Shown one piece after another: positions 1 through 11,300 of a stretch of DNA of 64,000 bases. Below the pieces are notes generated by a model. That model did no database searches, was not told the origin of the DNA, and saw only the letters and a program-made list of their open reading frames with translations. The translations under genes were made by a program, and so were the position numbers. The number at the start of each line of letters is the position of its first letter. Position 1 is the first letter of the stretch. Source of the DNA: Toxotes chatareus (Eukaryota > Chordata > Actinopteri > Toxotidae); NCBI GenBank assembly GCA_016801885.1, contig JAFBJY010001444.1:1-64000 (forward strand), read 5' to 3'.

Positions 1-598
1 GGAGCTTGCCAAAAGGCACCTGAAGGACTCTCAGACCATGAGAAACAAAATTCTCTGGTCTGATGAGACAAAGATTGAACTCTTTTGGCGTGAATGCCAG
101 GCATAATGTTTGGAGGAAACCAGGCACCGCTCATCACCTGGCCAATACCATCCCTACAGTGAAGCACGGCAGTGGCAACATCATGCTGTGGGGATGTTTT
201 TAAGAGACAGAAACTGGGAGACTAGTCAGGATAGAGGGAAAGATGAATGCAGCAATGTACAAAGATGAAAACCTGCTCCAGAGCGCTCTTGACCTCAGAC
301 TGGGACAACCGTTCATCTTTCAGCAGAACAAAGACCCTAAGCATGCAGCCAAGATAACAAAGGAGTGGCTTCAGGCCAACTCTGTGAATGTCCTTGAGTG
401 GCCCAGCCCAGACTTGAATCTGAATGAACATCTCTGGAGAGATCTGAAAATGACTGTGCACCGCCGCTGCCCACACACATTGTCATTAGGGGTATTGTGT
501 GTAGAATTTTCAATTTAATCCATTTTGGAATAAGACTGTAACATAACGAAATGTGGAAAAAGTGAAGCACTGTAAATACTTTCCAGATGCACTGTATA
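1..598 (+). mobile_element. Tc1-like transposon, 3' part with broken transposase
   Basis: This is the 3' half of a Tc1/mariner-superfamily element, cut off by the window start. Three blocks of the DDE transposase are readable in different frames: SDETKIELFW at about 60-90, a KDPKHAAK block near 330-355 (family norm NDPKHT), and PDLNLNEHLW near 408-440 holding the third acidic residue. The segment after about 485 matches the usual fish Tc1 right end (a terminal inverted repeat finishing in gatgcactgta near 596). Frame changes around 100-240 and stops mean it codes for no working enzyme. Tc1 target duplications are TA; the right flank begins with TA. Confidence 0.85.
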
Positions 599-599
599 T

Positions 600-1860
600 C
601 ACATGCACTACTATACTACTACTAATACTCTCTGCTCTGCTGATCACTACACCATCCTGCTTGCTCCAGCATACACACCAGTCATCAGGAGGGCTAAGAA
701 GGTTATTAAAACATCAAAGAGTGGACAATGGAAAGTATCCAAACCCTACAAGGATGCTTTGAGTCCACAGACTGGGACAGCCCTCTTTCCCCCTCCAACA
801 ACATCAACAAGCAGGTTGACACAGTTTCATCATACATCTCCTTCTGTGTCAACATTATCCCATCTAAAACAGTCGCCATCTACCCCAACAATAAACCCTC
901 GATCACCAAAGAGCTCAAGGAGGTCCTGAACAAGAAGAAGAGGATTTTCTTCACGGGCTCTGCACTGAAAAAATTAGGTCAACAGGGAGGTCAAGTGAGC
1001 CATAAAAACTGCCAAGCTAAAGTACAAGGACAAAGTGGAGCAGAAATTCACTGAAGGGAACCTCCACTCAGCTTTGCAGGGCCTCAAAACCATGGCCTCA
1101 GTGAACATTGCTGCCACCATCCCCAGAACCATTCAGGTGGAGGGTAGCAGCCCCCCATCCCTCCCTGATGACCTCAACTCCTTTTACACCAGATTCGAGT
1201 CAGACCACTCCACCCAGCTTGAAGAGGTGAGATCCTCACTCAAGCCCAACAGTTCTACTTTCACCTTCAGCACACAGGATGTGGTGAGAGACCTCAGTAG
1301 GACTAGAGAGAGCAGCTCACCCAGCTCAGACAATATCAGTGGCCGGGTCCTGAGACACTGCTCAGTAACTAGGGGGCATGTTTCAGATCTTGTTCCAGAG
1401 CTCCATGGACAGCTGCACCGTCTCCCAACCATGGAAACACTCCACTGCCGTCTTCATCCACAAAAAAAGCAAGTTCAAAGCCCCGTGGCTCTCACCTCCC
1501 CAGTGATGAAAGCCATGGAGAGAATCATCAAACACCACATCATCAGAGCAACGGATCCCTGATGGACCCACTCCAGTTTGCATATCGAGCAAGCAAAGGC
1601 GTCGATGATGCAAAAACATTCATCATAGACCAACTGTCACCTGGTCAAATATGCTGATGACACAGTTCTCCTGTATCTGCTGTCAGGCCCCTCACAACAC
1701 CAAGGATCAGTTCTACAGGAGTTTGTGAAGTGGTGCGACAAAAGTTAACAAATAGCAAAGGATGTGTTCTAAACTAAACAAAAAATAAATGCAACGCAGA
1801 CCGAGTGCCCAGACCAAGTGTTTGTGTACAAATGCCAAATAAAGATCTTGATTCTTGATT
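600..1860 (+). mobile_element. LINE remnant (Jockey superfamily, CR1/L2/Rex1-like)
   Basis: This is a broken non-LTR retrotransposon. Readable pieces in order are the linker before the RT (ITKELKEVLNKKKR near 900), an SSPSSDNISGRVLRHCSV block near 1310-1370, PVALTSPVMKAMERIIKHHI near 1485-1545, and then the catalytic KYADDTVLLYLL box near 1645-1680. RT blocks that should lie between the last two are missing, so the copy is internally deleted as well as frameshifted. The 3' end is a short tandem tail (ttgattcttgattcc) after aaataaagatc near 1840-1860. Confidence 0.75.
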
Positions 1861-2175
1861 CCAGTTTACATTTACCCTGTCTGCACTGTATCCACAGTCT
1901 TTGATAAAGCATATAGTTAGTTCTGGTTTCAATAGTAGATTGCTTGAACAATCTACTATTAGTCTTATCTCATTATTCATTATTCGTTGTTGTTGTTTGT
2001 TGTATTGCTATTAGTCCTATTACCAATCATACTATTGTCACCTGATTGCTTTTAATCTTAGTCTTCATGAAACCTGCATTGTCCTATGTTCTCTTTCCTC
2101 CATTCTATAAAGTCAGCATTGATGGACTCAAGAAATATCTGCAGTCACTTCAAACAAACTGGAACTTGATCTGAC
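1861..2175. other. No feature seen (3' flank of NLR gene 1)
   Basis: AT-rich sequence with no coding signal, repeat end or NLR terminal exon that I can recognise. On the minus strand this is where a further LRR, linker or B30.2 exon of NLR gene 1 would be expected. Confidence 0.5.
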
Positions 2176-2349
2176 CTGAGAGTCTCCAGGGCACAGTGTG
2201 GACTCTCCAGTCCAGCAGACAGCAGCTTCACTCCTGAGTCTCCTGGATGATTGTAGCTCAGGTCCAGCTCTTTCAGATGGGAGGGGTTGGAGCTCAGAGC
2301 TGAAGCCAGAGAAGCACAGCCTTCGTCTGTGATCAGACATCCTGACAGT
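2176..2349 (-). CDS. NLR gene 1, LRR exon (most 3' seen)
   Basis: This 174-bp exon encodes one LRR pair of the ribonuclease-inhibitor type: LSGCLITDEGC at the start, LASALSSNPSHLKELDLSYN in the middle and SGVKLLSAGLESPHCALETLR at the end. The acceptor is ctacag (2350-2355) and the donor GTCAG follows position 2176. The phase is the same as in the other LRR exons. Reading through the donor would give only about ten more codons before a stop, so either a short terminal exon was missed or the gene is truncated here. Confidence 0.85.
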
Positions 2350-5300
2350 CTGTAGACGCACACAAGATCACACAGGAACCCTCTGTCAACAACTGTTGGT
2401 TTGTTTTGTTGTTCTTTTTTTGTTCATATTTTTGTTTTTGGTTCTGGTCCATTTTGGTCCAGATGATGTTTAAGGAATTTGCCTTAAATACATTGAGTAT
2501 TTAAGGCAAATTCCTTAAACATCATCTGTAAGATAAAAAAAAAAAAAAATCAACAACTGAAGCAAAAACAAGAGAAAATGATGAATAATTGTCTAGTAGA
2601 GTAAAATCTAGAAAGTTCTGCTTAACTCTAGTAAAAAATTTTTGAACAGTCCTACACAAGTTGGCTCATTATCCACTGATGTAAATCAGATATGAGCAAA
2701 TCATCAGCTAAACAGGTTGATGGATCCTGACCTGAGAGTCTCCAGGGTACAGTGTGGACTCTTCAGTACAGCAGACAGAAGCTTCACCCCTGAATCCTGC
2801 AGCTTGTTGTTATTCAGGTCCAGGTCTCTCAGACTAGAGGACTGGGAGCTGAGAAGTGAGGACGGAGCTTCACAGCTTCTCTCTGAGAGGTTACAGCTAC
2901 TCAGTCTGAAGAGGAAACAATGAAGAAAAAGTCAAATAACATTTGTGTTGAAAGAACAATCAAAGGAACAAAACTCTCAGATTGCTCTGCAGCTCACAGC
3001 AAACTAACAGACCTGCATTTGAAAACTGGGCCAAACAATCAGTGAAGCAGAAATATCAGCTCTTTATCCATCTGCTAACCAATGAGGAGTTTCTACATTG
3101 ATGATCATCTTTCATTGGCTCTGATTCAAATCCTGTCGTTTTATTTTCAACAAGTTGGAGACATGACAGTTAAATATGACACAATCAGTAATAAACAGAC
3201 ATGAAGCGTCAAGGCCATAAGTATTTGGACAGTTAAACATGTTTTGTTCTTCAGATTTTACACTAAATATTAAATCTGATGAGTTTGTTTTGCTTCATGT
3301 GTATTTGTCCAGTTACTTTTGAACCACTAAAAGGGCTGAATCTCCCACACAGTTCTTTCTATACTGATGTCAACCTGCTCAAATTAAAGCTGAGACTTGG
3401 CTCTTTAATTTTAATTCAGATTCAATGTGATGAAGCTCAGAGTTTGAAGAACAATAACTTTTCAAATACTTCAGGTCTTGACTGTAGCTGTGTCTCAGCA
3501 GGTAGAGAGGTTTGTCCATTAATCACAGCTCTCCTGTCAATATCAAGTGTCCTTAGGCTAAAAACCTCAACCTCAAACAAGCCCTGATGGCCAGACCAGC
3601 ACCTTGTATGGTAGCTGGCTGCAATCATTGTGTGTGAATGGGTGAATGAGAGGCAGCATGTAAAACTGTGGGTAAAACTTCTATATAAATGCAGCCATTT
3701 ACCAGTTTTTACTAAGATACTAAAATAATAATACCAGTCCACAATAAAATGATAAAATATATAAAAATAATGAAAGCATAACTGGTCTCAAGTGCAAGTT
3801 CTAAGGTGTTAAGAAGGCGGACAGCGCTGGGATATGTACTGGTCTGGAATCTGGCTGTTCTAGTCCTAATGCTCCTCAGTCTTTTGTGAGAGTACAGAGA
3901 GTTATAAAGGCAGTTTGCTGGATGGGATGGGTCTGTTAAAATCTGGAGTCCTTTTTCTTTTATCTGGTCTCATAGATTTCAGACAAAGATGTCACCTTTT
4001 GTCCCATGATCCTGGTTGCTGTGTACATCATAGCTGCCTTTTACATCATTCAGCTGCCTTTTCTCCTGCCCACAAATGTGGTATCATCAGCAAAGTTTCA
4101 CAGATTGACAATGAGAAATACAGTAATTTCTGTACAGTGGGCCCCTGTGCTGGTGGTTTTCATTCTATACCGTGCTGTTTATTTTGACCACCTGAGTCTT
4201 GTCTGTCAGAAAGTCCAGTAACATTTTAAACACTGACTAACGTGGTGATATTTTATTAGTGAACATCTAGGGGAGATCTAGCTGTTTGACTGTCCACATT
4301 AATCCTCAGCTTTCCTTTAGTGAGACCTCCTTCTTCTGCGCTTGCCCCTGAGTGGCTGTAAATTGCAGCAGCTCCTGCTTTCTTAGCTCTTTATTCGTTT
4401 TTTAATAGTTTTTTTATTTAATAGTTCTCTCTCTTACTCCTTAACTGCACTATGAGGTCTGGAGTGTCTGGAGATCACATGTGCGGCCATGGACCCTTTG
4501 TTTACACTAGAGATCAGCTGATGGCGCTTCGTAACACAGCGGTGTTGCCCCAGGAGAGACCTGACGTCCCCCCTGAACTGAGAAGGAGGAGACGGGGGAG
4601 TCATGCCAGACTTCGGCGCCAGGCTTGGAGGAGAAGATACTGACTGGTTCTTCCATCTGTAGTCAGGGGGAACGTGAGATCTCTTCCCAACAAGATGGAC
4701 GAGCTGGCGGCCCTTACCCGGCACCAGAGGGAATACCGGGAGAGCAGCATCATGATGTTTATGGAGACATGGCTCAACGCGCTAACTCTGGACTCCAACA
4801 TAGCCCTGCATAGATTTCTCTTGGTGTGGTCAGACAGGACGGTGGAGAGCGGTAAGAGGAAGGGTGGAGGGCTGGCTGCATTTGTAAACAACAGGTGGTG
4901 TAACCCTGGGCACATCATTGTTAAAGAACAACTTTGCTGTAAGGCCATTGAGCTGCTAGCTGTTAGCATGAGGCTATATTATTTACCAAGGAAATTCTCG
5001 CATGTTGCTGTTATCGCGGTGTATGCCCCCCCCTCTGTAAATGGCAATGTGGCCCTTGATTTCCTTCACTCATCAGTCAACAGGTTGCAGACACAGCACC
5101 TTCATGCCCTTTTCCTTATCTCGGGGGACTTCAACCATGTGTCTCCATCATCCACTCTGACCACTTTCTCACAGCATGTTATCTGCCACGTTATCTGTCT
5201 GTGGGACGAACTGCAATCCTCACGAGGAGGACACTGACAGCCTGACCCATTGCATAACGGACTACACTAATTTTTGTGTGGACAACACCGTACCCACCAG

Positions 5301-8300
5301 GACTATACAGTGTTTTCTAAACAACAAACCGTGGATAAACGCTGACATAAAGGCTCTCCTGAAGGAGAAGAAGAGGGCCTTTAAGTCAGGTGACAGAGAG
5401 CAACTGAAGGAGGTGCAGAGAGAGCTGAGGAGGAAGATCAGGGAAGGGAAGAGCAGCTACAAAATGAAGATGGAGGACCAGCTGCAGAGGAACATTTTCT
5501 ATGGTGTGGTCTGCTGGAGCAGCAGCATCTCTACGGCGGACAGGAAGAGACTGGACAAACTTATCAGGAAGGCCAGCTCAGTCCTGGGTTGCCCCCTCGA
5601 CCCAGTGCAGGTGGTGGGAGAGAGGAGGATGTTAGCAAAGCTATCATCAATGATGGCGAACGAGTCCCACCCCATGCAGGACACACTGACAGCACTGAGC
5701 AGCTCCTTTAGTGAGAGGCTGCTTCGCCCCAAGACAGTGAAGGAGCGTTATCACAGGTCCTTCCTTCCTGCTGCTGTTAGACTGTACAACCAGCTGTGCT
5801 GAGCAAACCACATGCACACAAAACCAGATGCACAACCTCTCATGTCTGGACTTAAATTTGGTGCAATATGTACAGTGGTGGAATGTAACAAAGTATTTGT
5901 ACTTCGTTACTGTACTATTAAGTACTAAGTATTGTTTTTACGTATCTGTACTTTACTTAAGTAAAAATAATAATGCATACTTTGTATTTTACTCCATTAC
6001 ATTTCGCAGCAGTTATCTACTCCACTACATTTCTACAATTTATGCCGTTACTTCCTGCTTCTGAGGAGTGCAGACGTGTTTCTGACTGCTCCTACTGTCT
6101 CTTGGCTTGCTTTTTTGTTTCTCTCTCTGCCCTGCCTTTGTGATTTTCTTTCCTGAGCACCCTGCTCTGCTACTCTTGGGATATATTTTTTGAGATGGAG
6201 CTTATTAACTGGTCACTCAGTGCATTGGACAAAATTTTCCCACAAAGAAAAGAATCACCGGGAGAACCACTCTGCCCTGAGGGGACATTCGCTGCATGGG
6301 TATGTCCGAGATGCTTGGGACTCCTGGCGCCTGGTATGCCTGGAAGCGCTGTCCCTGGAAGACGTGGAGGATCTATTTATCTATTGGACATTGATAGCAG
6401 GGATACTACTGATTGGCCTGGGTATTGCCCTGATCTATCGGAGAATTGGAAAAACCGCTGCTGGCAGATTGGCACTACCGCTAAGCGCGGAGATAAAACA
6501 GCACCTCGGGTTCATGGATACTCGGCTGACGGAATTCCATCAGAAGATGGCTCGGATCGAAGGACTGATCAGTGACATCTCAGCCCGATCTGAGGAGGAA
6601 CAGAGACGAAGTGATAACATCGGAAGACAGTCCGAACACCTGTTGAGATCGGTGAAGGGACTGTCTGTCAAGCTTGAGGAGATGTCGAAGCTACTCCATG
6701 CATCTGCAGGGGATGATGAGCACCGGTACCAGTCCGATTGACTACTGATCCAGTTAAATTCAACGCGGATCGATAAAATTGCTTTGTGCATATTGGCTGT
6801 ATTGTTTCTGTCCCTCGCCCCCCCCTCTCCCAGCCTAGAAGAATAGCTCTGCAGCTGTGCTCCTATCAAATTCCTATGCAGTTCGTATCTCCCTTCAAGG
6901 ACAACTGATGAACTGACCTGTAAACATCCTGGCAGTCTAGGTCATACAAATCACAAACACTTCTCATAGACTGATGCACACACACTCCTCCCTCCCTACC
7001 CCCCCATCTACCGTCTGCCTCCCACCTTATCTTTTGTAACCCCCCCTCCCCTCCTTATGTGTCCATGAAAAAATTCCAGCATGTTTCCACGTGTACTGTG
7101 TACAAAAGTCAAAATGTATGATGTGACTGTGTGTCAAATGTATGTATTGCAACTTGCAAATTAACTTTCAGGAAAGCGTGTGGCGGCGCAAACATTTTGC
7201 TGCGCCCGGAGGCTATACTCCTTAACGAAATTTCGCCTGTACTTCTGTGCAAGTGACAATAAAGTTCCTATCCTACATTTTATGAACATAATTTCTTCAA
7301 AATCTTGCATGAAAAAAAAATAGACTGATTGCGTTGAGGCGTTGTTTGCCATTGCCGACCAGTCAGGTGGCTCTATTACCTCCAATGATGGCAGAGCGCG
7401 CATTTGGTAGCAGCACGATCTGGTGAACTGGCCTGATTCCGGCGAGAAGAAACGACATGAAACACAAACACGAACCCAGAGCCAACGTTGGCTGAGCATG
7501 AGCCTGAGCCCTCCAGCTCAGAATCAGACTGCCATCTTTGGCCAGATTTAAGCAGGTGACATAGGCAGAGGCATAAATCAGTATATCTACATTCTTTATC
7601 AAAATTTGGGGACGCAGCGCAGTATGTTAAGAGTGTGGCTTTGGACTTTGGACCGGCCTGAGATCCAAGGGTCGTGGGTTCGATCCCCCACTGCCAAAAA
7701 AAAAAACGGATATGGTGAAGGAGACGCACCTCCCCTGCCTCTGCGACCATGGCCGTGGTGCCCCTAAGCAAAGCACCGATTCACCCGGCGCCTCACTAGG
7801 CAGCCCCCCTGCCCCAGCGTGTCTAGTGCATGTTGCTCATGTGCACAATGCTTGTGTGTGTTTTGTTCACTTGGTGTGGGTAAAATGCAGAGAATAATTT
7901 CCGCAGGAGGGATCAATAAAGTAATTTAAAAAAGAATAAAAATGGTCCCGCACTGAGACAACCCAATGCATCAGTACTTTTACTTAAAAAAATACTTTAA
8001 AGTAAATCTAAAAGTAAGTACTTAGTACTTTTACTTAAGTAAGATTCTTGATGCAGTACTTCCACTTTCACTTGAGTATATTTTTTGAAGGATATTTGTA
8101 CTTTTACTTAAGTACTAAGCTTCAGTACTTCCTCCACCACTGAATATGTACAGCCTTTCTTCTTTTTCCCATACTGCTCAAACAGTGCACATGTTCAAGT
8201 TGGTCATTCTGTTTATAGTATTTATTATTATTTTCCTCTAATGAGTAAATTTTTCTGGAGTCTGTATTTTTTATCTTATCTGTATATTCTGAGTGCCTGT

Positions 8301-11300
8301 ACCTGACTGTATCTGCTCTTTGCTGCTGTAACGGTGTAATTTCCCCATTAAGGGACTATTAAAGCTTATCTTATTATATTATTAGTATTAAATATCAGGA
8401 TTATTAATTACTTAATGTGTCCATTCATTTGTCTTTCACATTTTCATTTAGTTTTTATTAGTTGATAGAAATGTATATTTTGTTACAGTTCTCATTGCTT
8501 AGTATTCAGTTGAAATCTTGGTTTCATAGTGAAATAAAAGGTCGTCACTGAATTTTTGTCATAGTTTTTACTGAAGTCAGTAACACTGACATGCAATCGT
8601 CTAAACCATTTTATAACAAAGCATAAGTGAGCTTGTGTATCTCAGCCAGAGTTCATATATGTGAAGCTGGATGAAAACAAAATAGATAGAAAAACTCAAA
8701 GACTGTATAAACTGTGAACATCATTAGATATGGGCCTCTCTAAAGTATTGATAGACTCAAGAAATATATGCAGTCATTTCAAAAACTGGAACTTGACCTG
8801 ACCTGAGAGTCTCCAGGGTACAGTGTGGACTCTTCAGTCCAACAGACAGCAGCTTCACCCCTGAATCCTGTAGGTCATTGTTACTCAGGTCCAGGTGTCT
8901 CAGACTAGAGGACTGGGAGCTGAGAACTGAGGACAGAGCTTCACAGCTTCTCTCTGAGAGGTTACAGCTGCTCAGTCTGAAGAGGAAACAATGAAGAAAA
9001 GTCAAATAATTGTTTGAAAGGACAATCAAAGGAACAAAACTCTCAGTTTGCTCTGCAGCTCACAGCAAAATAGCAGACCTGCATTTGAAAACTGGGCCAA
9101 ACATCAAACACAGATTTGTTCAGTGAAGCAGAAATATCAGCTCTTTATCCACCTGCTAACCAATGAGGAGTTTCTACATTGATGATCATCTTTCATTGGC
9201 TCTTATTCAAATCCTTTGTTTTATTCTCAACAAGTTGGAGACATGACAGTTACATTTTCAATTCAGTTCAATTTTATCTATATAGCTCCTTCTATGATCA
9301 AAATTGTCTCAAAATGCTTTACAGAGACCCAGGTCCTGACCCCAGAGCAAGCACTTAAGGCAACAGTGGGAGAGAAAAACTCCACTTTAACAGGAAGAAA
9401 CCTTGAGCAGAACCTGGCTCATATGAGGGACCCTCCTGCCGATGGCCGGGCTGGGTGAAAGGAGGAAAAGGAGGAAGATAGGACAGCTGGGAATGGAGGA
9501 GAGGGGGAGAAAGACATGCAACATATAAAACATGATACAAACAGGGTTGGCAGTGAACAATGTTAGAGGGCCAGCATTCAGATTACAAAACAGTTAGTGG
9601 ATACTGTGTGCTCAGCAGATTACAGTTATGATAGGAAACAGAGCACAGAAGCAAAAAGCTGTCATGATTGGTAAGTATTTACATTACAGTCTGCATAGAA
9701 TATTAATCCAACATGTATCTGTAGCAGAGTGGAACATTAAACATAGTAATGTGTTAGAAATGGATCACTGTAGACAATAAACAGCAGCAGGTGGGTGGAG
9801 CCAGGACCACAGAACATGCAGCAGCCGGAGCCAGAGATACCTGCAGAAAGGTACAGAGAAAGAGAGACCAGAGAGAAACAAGCACAGGACTATGGGAGAG
9901 AGAGGACACAGAGTTAATAACATGGAATAAAGAATAAATAAATATGAGAGTGGGTCTGAGGAGAGAAAGAGATGAGAGTTGTGCAGAAGATCATGGGATG
10001 TCCCCCAGTAGCCTAAGCCTATAGCAGCATAACTAAGGGATGGTTCAGTTGCCTGAGCCAACCCTACTATGGGCTTTATCCTTAACTATAACAGTGTCTA
10101 ATAAATTAAATAATTGTGACTAACTATAGGTTTAATAACTAAAACTATAACTACAACTAATTATAAACTTTGTCAAACAAAAAAGTTTTAAGCCTAACTT
10201 TAAAATTAGAGAGGGTGTCTGCTTCCTGAACCCAAACTGGCAGTTGGTTTCACAGGAGAGGGGCCTGATAGCTAAAGGCTCGGCCTCCCATTCTACTTTT
10301 AGAGATTCTGGGAACCATAAGCAAACCTGCATTCTGGGAACGAAGCAATCTGCTGGGATAATATGGTACTATCAGTGTTACGTTACGTTACGTGTTACTG
10401 CAGTGCTTCCTACTGTTAATGTGAAGGAAGTTGTTTTAATTTGAAGGGCATTGTTTCTATTAGTCATTACTGATCACATGGTTCAGGTCACATGTCAGAG
10501 TGGCCATTTTTCATACATCACAATGTGCTCAAGAGCATAGCTTTTTTATCCATCGCATCCGTTGATGTTGAGCCTTTGAGGAGGTTTGTTTGTAAGTCTA
10601 TCATATATATAACATTTGTACAGATGAAATTTTTGTATATTGTGAAAGTTATTACTTATTATTATTATTGTTTAGCTATCTGTACCGATGTGCACAGGGG
10701 ACAGAATAATCAGCTCTTTGAGATATAAAGGAGCCTGGCCATTGAGGGCCGTATGTGTGAGGAGAATGATTTTAAAAACAGTTCTGGATTTTAGAGGAGC
10801 CCATGAAGAGAAGTGGAGTGAAATGATCTCTCTTGCTAATTCCAGTCAGTACTCTGACTGCAGCATTTTGGATCAGCTGTAGGCTTTTTAGGGAGTTAAC
10901 TGGACATCCTGATAATAGGGAATTACAGTAGTCCGGCCTAGAAGTAACAAATGCATGGACTAGTTTTTCAGCATCACTCTGAGACAGAATGTTCCTAATC
11001 TTACTGATATTGCGCAGGTGAAAGAAGGCAGATATAGGTCCATAGATTGCTAAAACACCAGGGTGAAGAGAAGGCATATGACACAACCAGCATTAAACAG
11101 ACATAAGTAAGCAGCCGTAAGTCGAAGTCGTAAGAATTTGGATAGTTAAACGTCTTTTGTTCTTCGGGCTCTCAGCACATTCACTTTAAAATACAATAAT
11201 TGATACTACAGTCAAGGACTGCAAAGGATTTTACACTAAATATTAAATCTGATGAGTTTGTTTCACTTCATGAGTATTTGTCCAGTTACTTTTGAACCAC

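Larger units (their letters stand above)
5873..8142. mobile_element. Non-autonomous hAT element, 2.27 kb, with passengers
   Basis: It starts cagtggtgg and ends ccaccactg. Subterminal blocks on both sides are rich in gtacttaagtac-type words (5895-5965 and 7970-8130). It is flanked by the perfect 8-bp duplication at 5865-5872 and 8143-8150. I see no intact transposase. Inside lie a retroposon with a membrane-protein ORF (6045-7273) and a tRNA-derived SINE (about 7605-7930). Small ORFs in 7290-7600 are not recognisable. The element split a LINE, whose 3' end continues at 8151. Confidence 0.9.

Noticed and set aside
4006..4221. Hydrophobic plus-strand frame of 71 codons
   Set aside because: It lies in a decayed minus-strand LINE fragment; the hydrophobic run is a by-product.
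7605..7930. Candidate tRNA gene because of a good B box
   Set aside because: The head cannot form a full cloverleaf and continues into a SINE body and tail.
9765..10061. 98-codon hydrophobic minus-strand frame
   Set aside because: It lies in the 3' untranslated region of L2 family 1; the same frame appears in the other L2 copies with different breaks.
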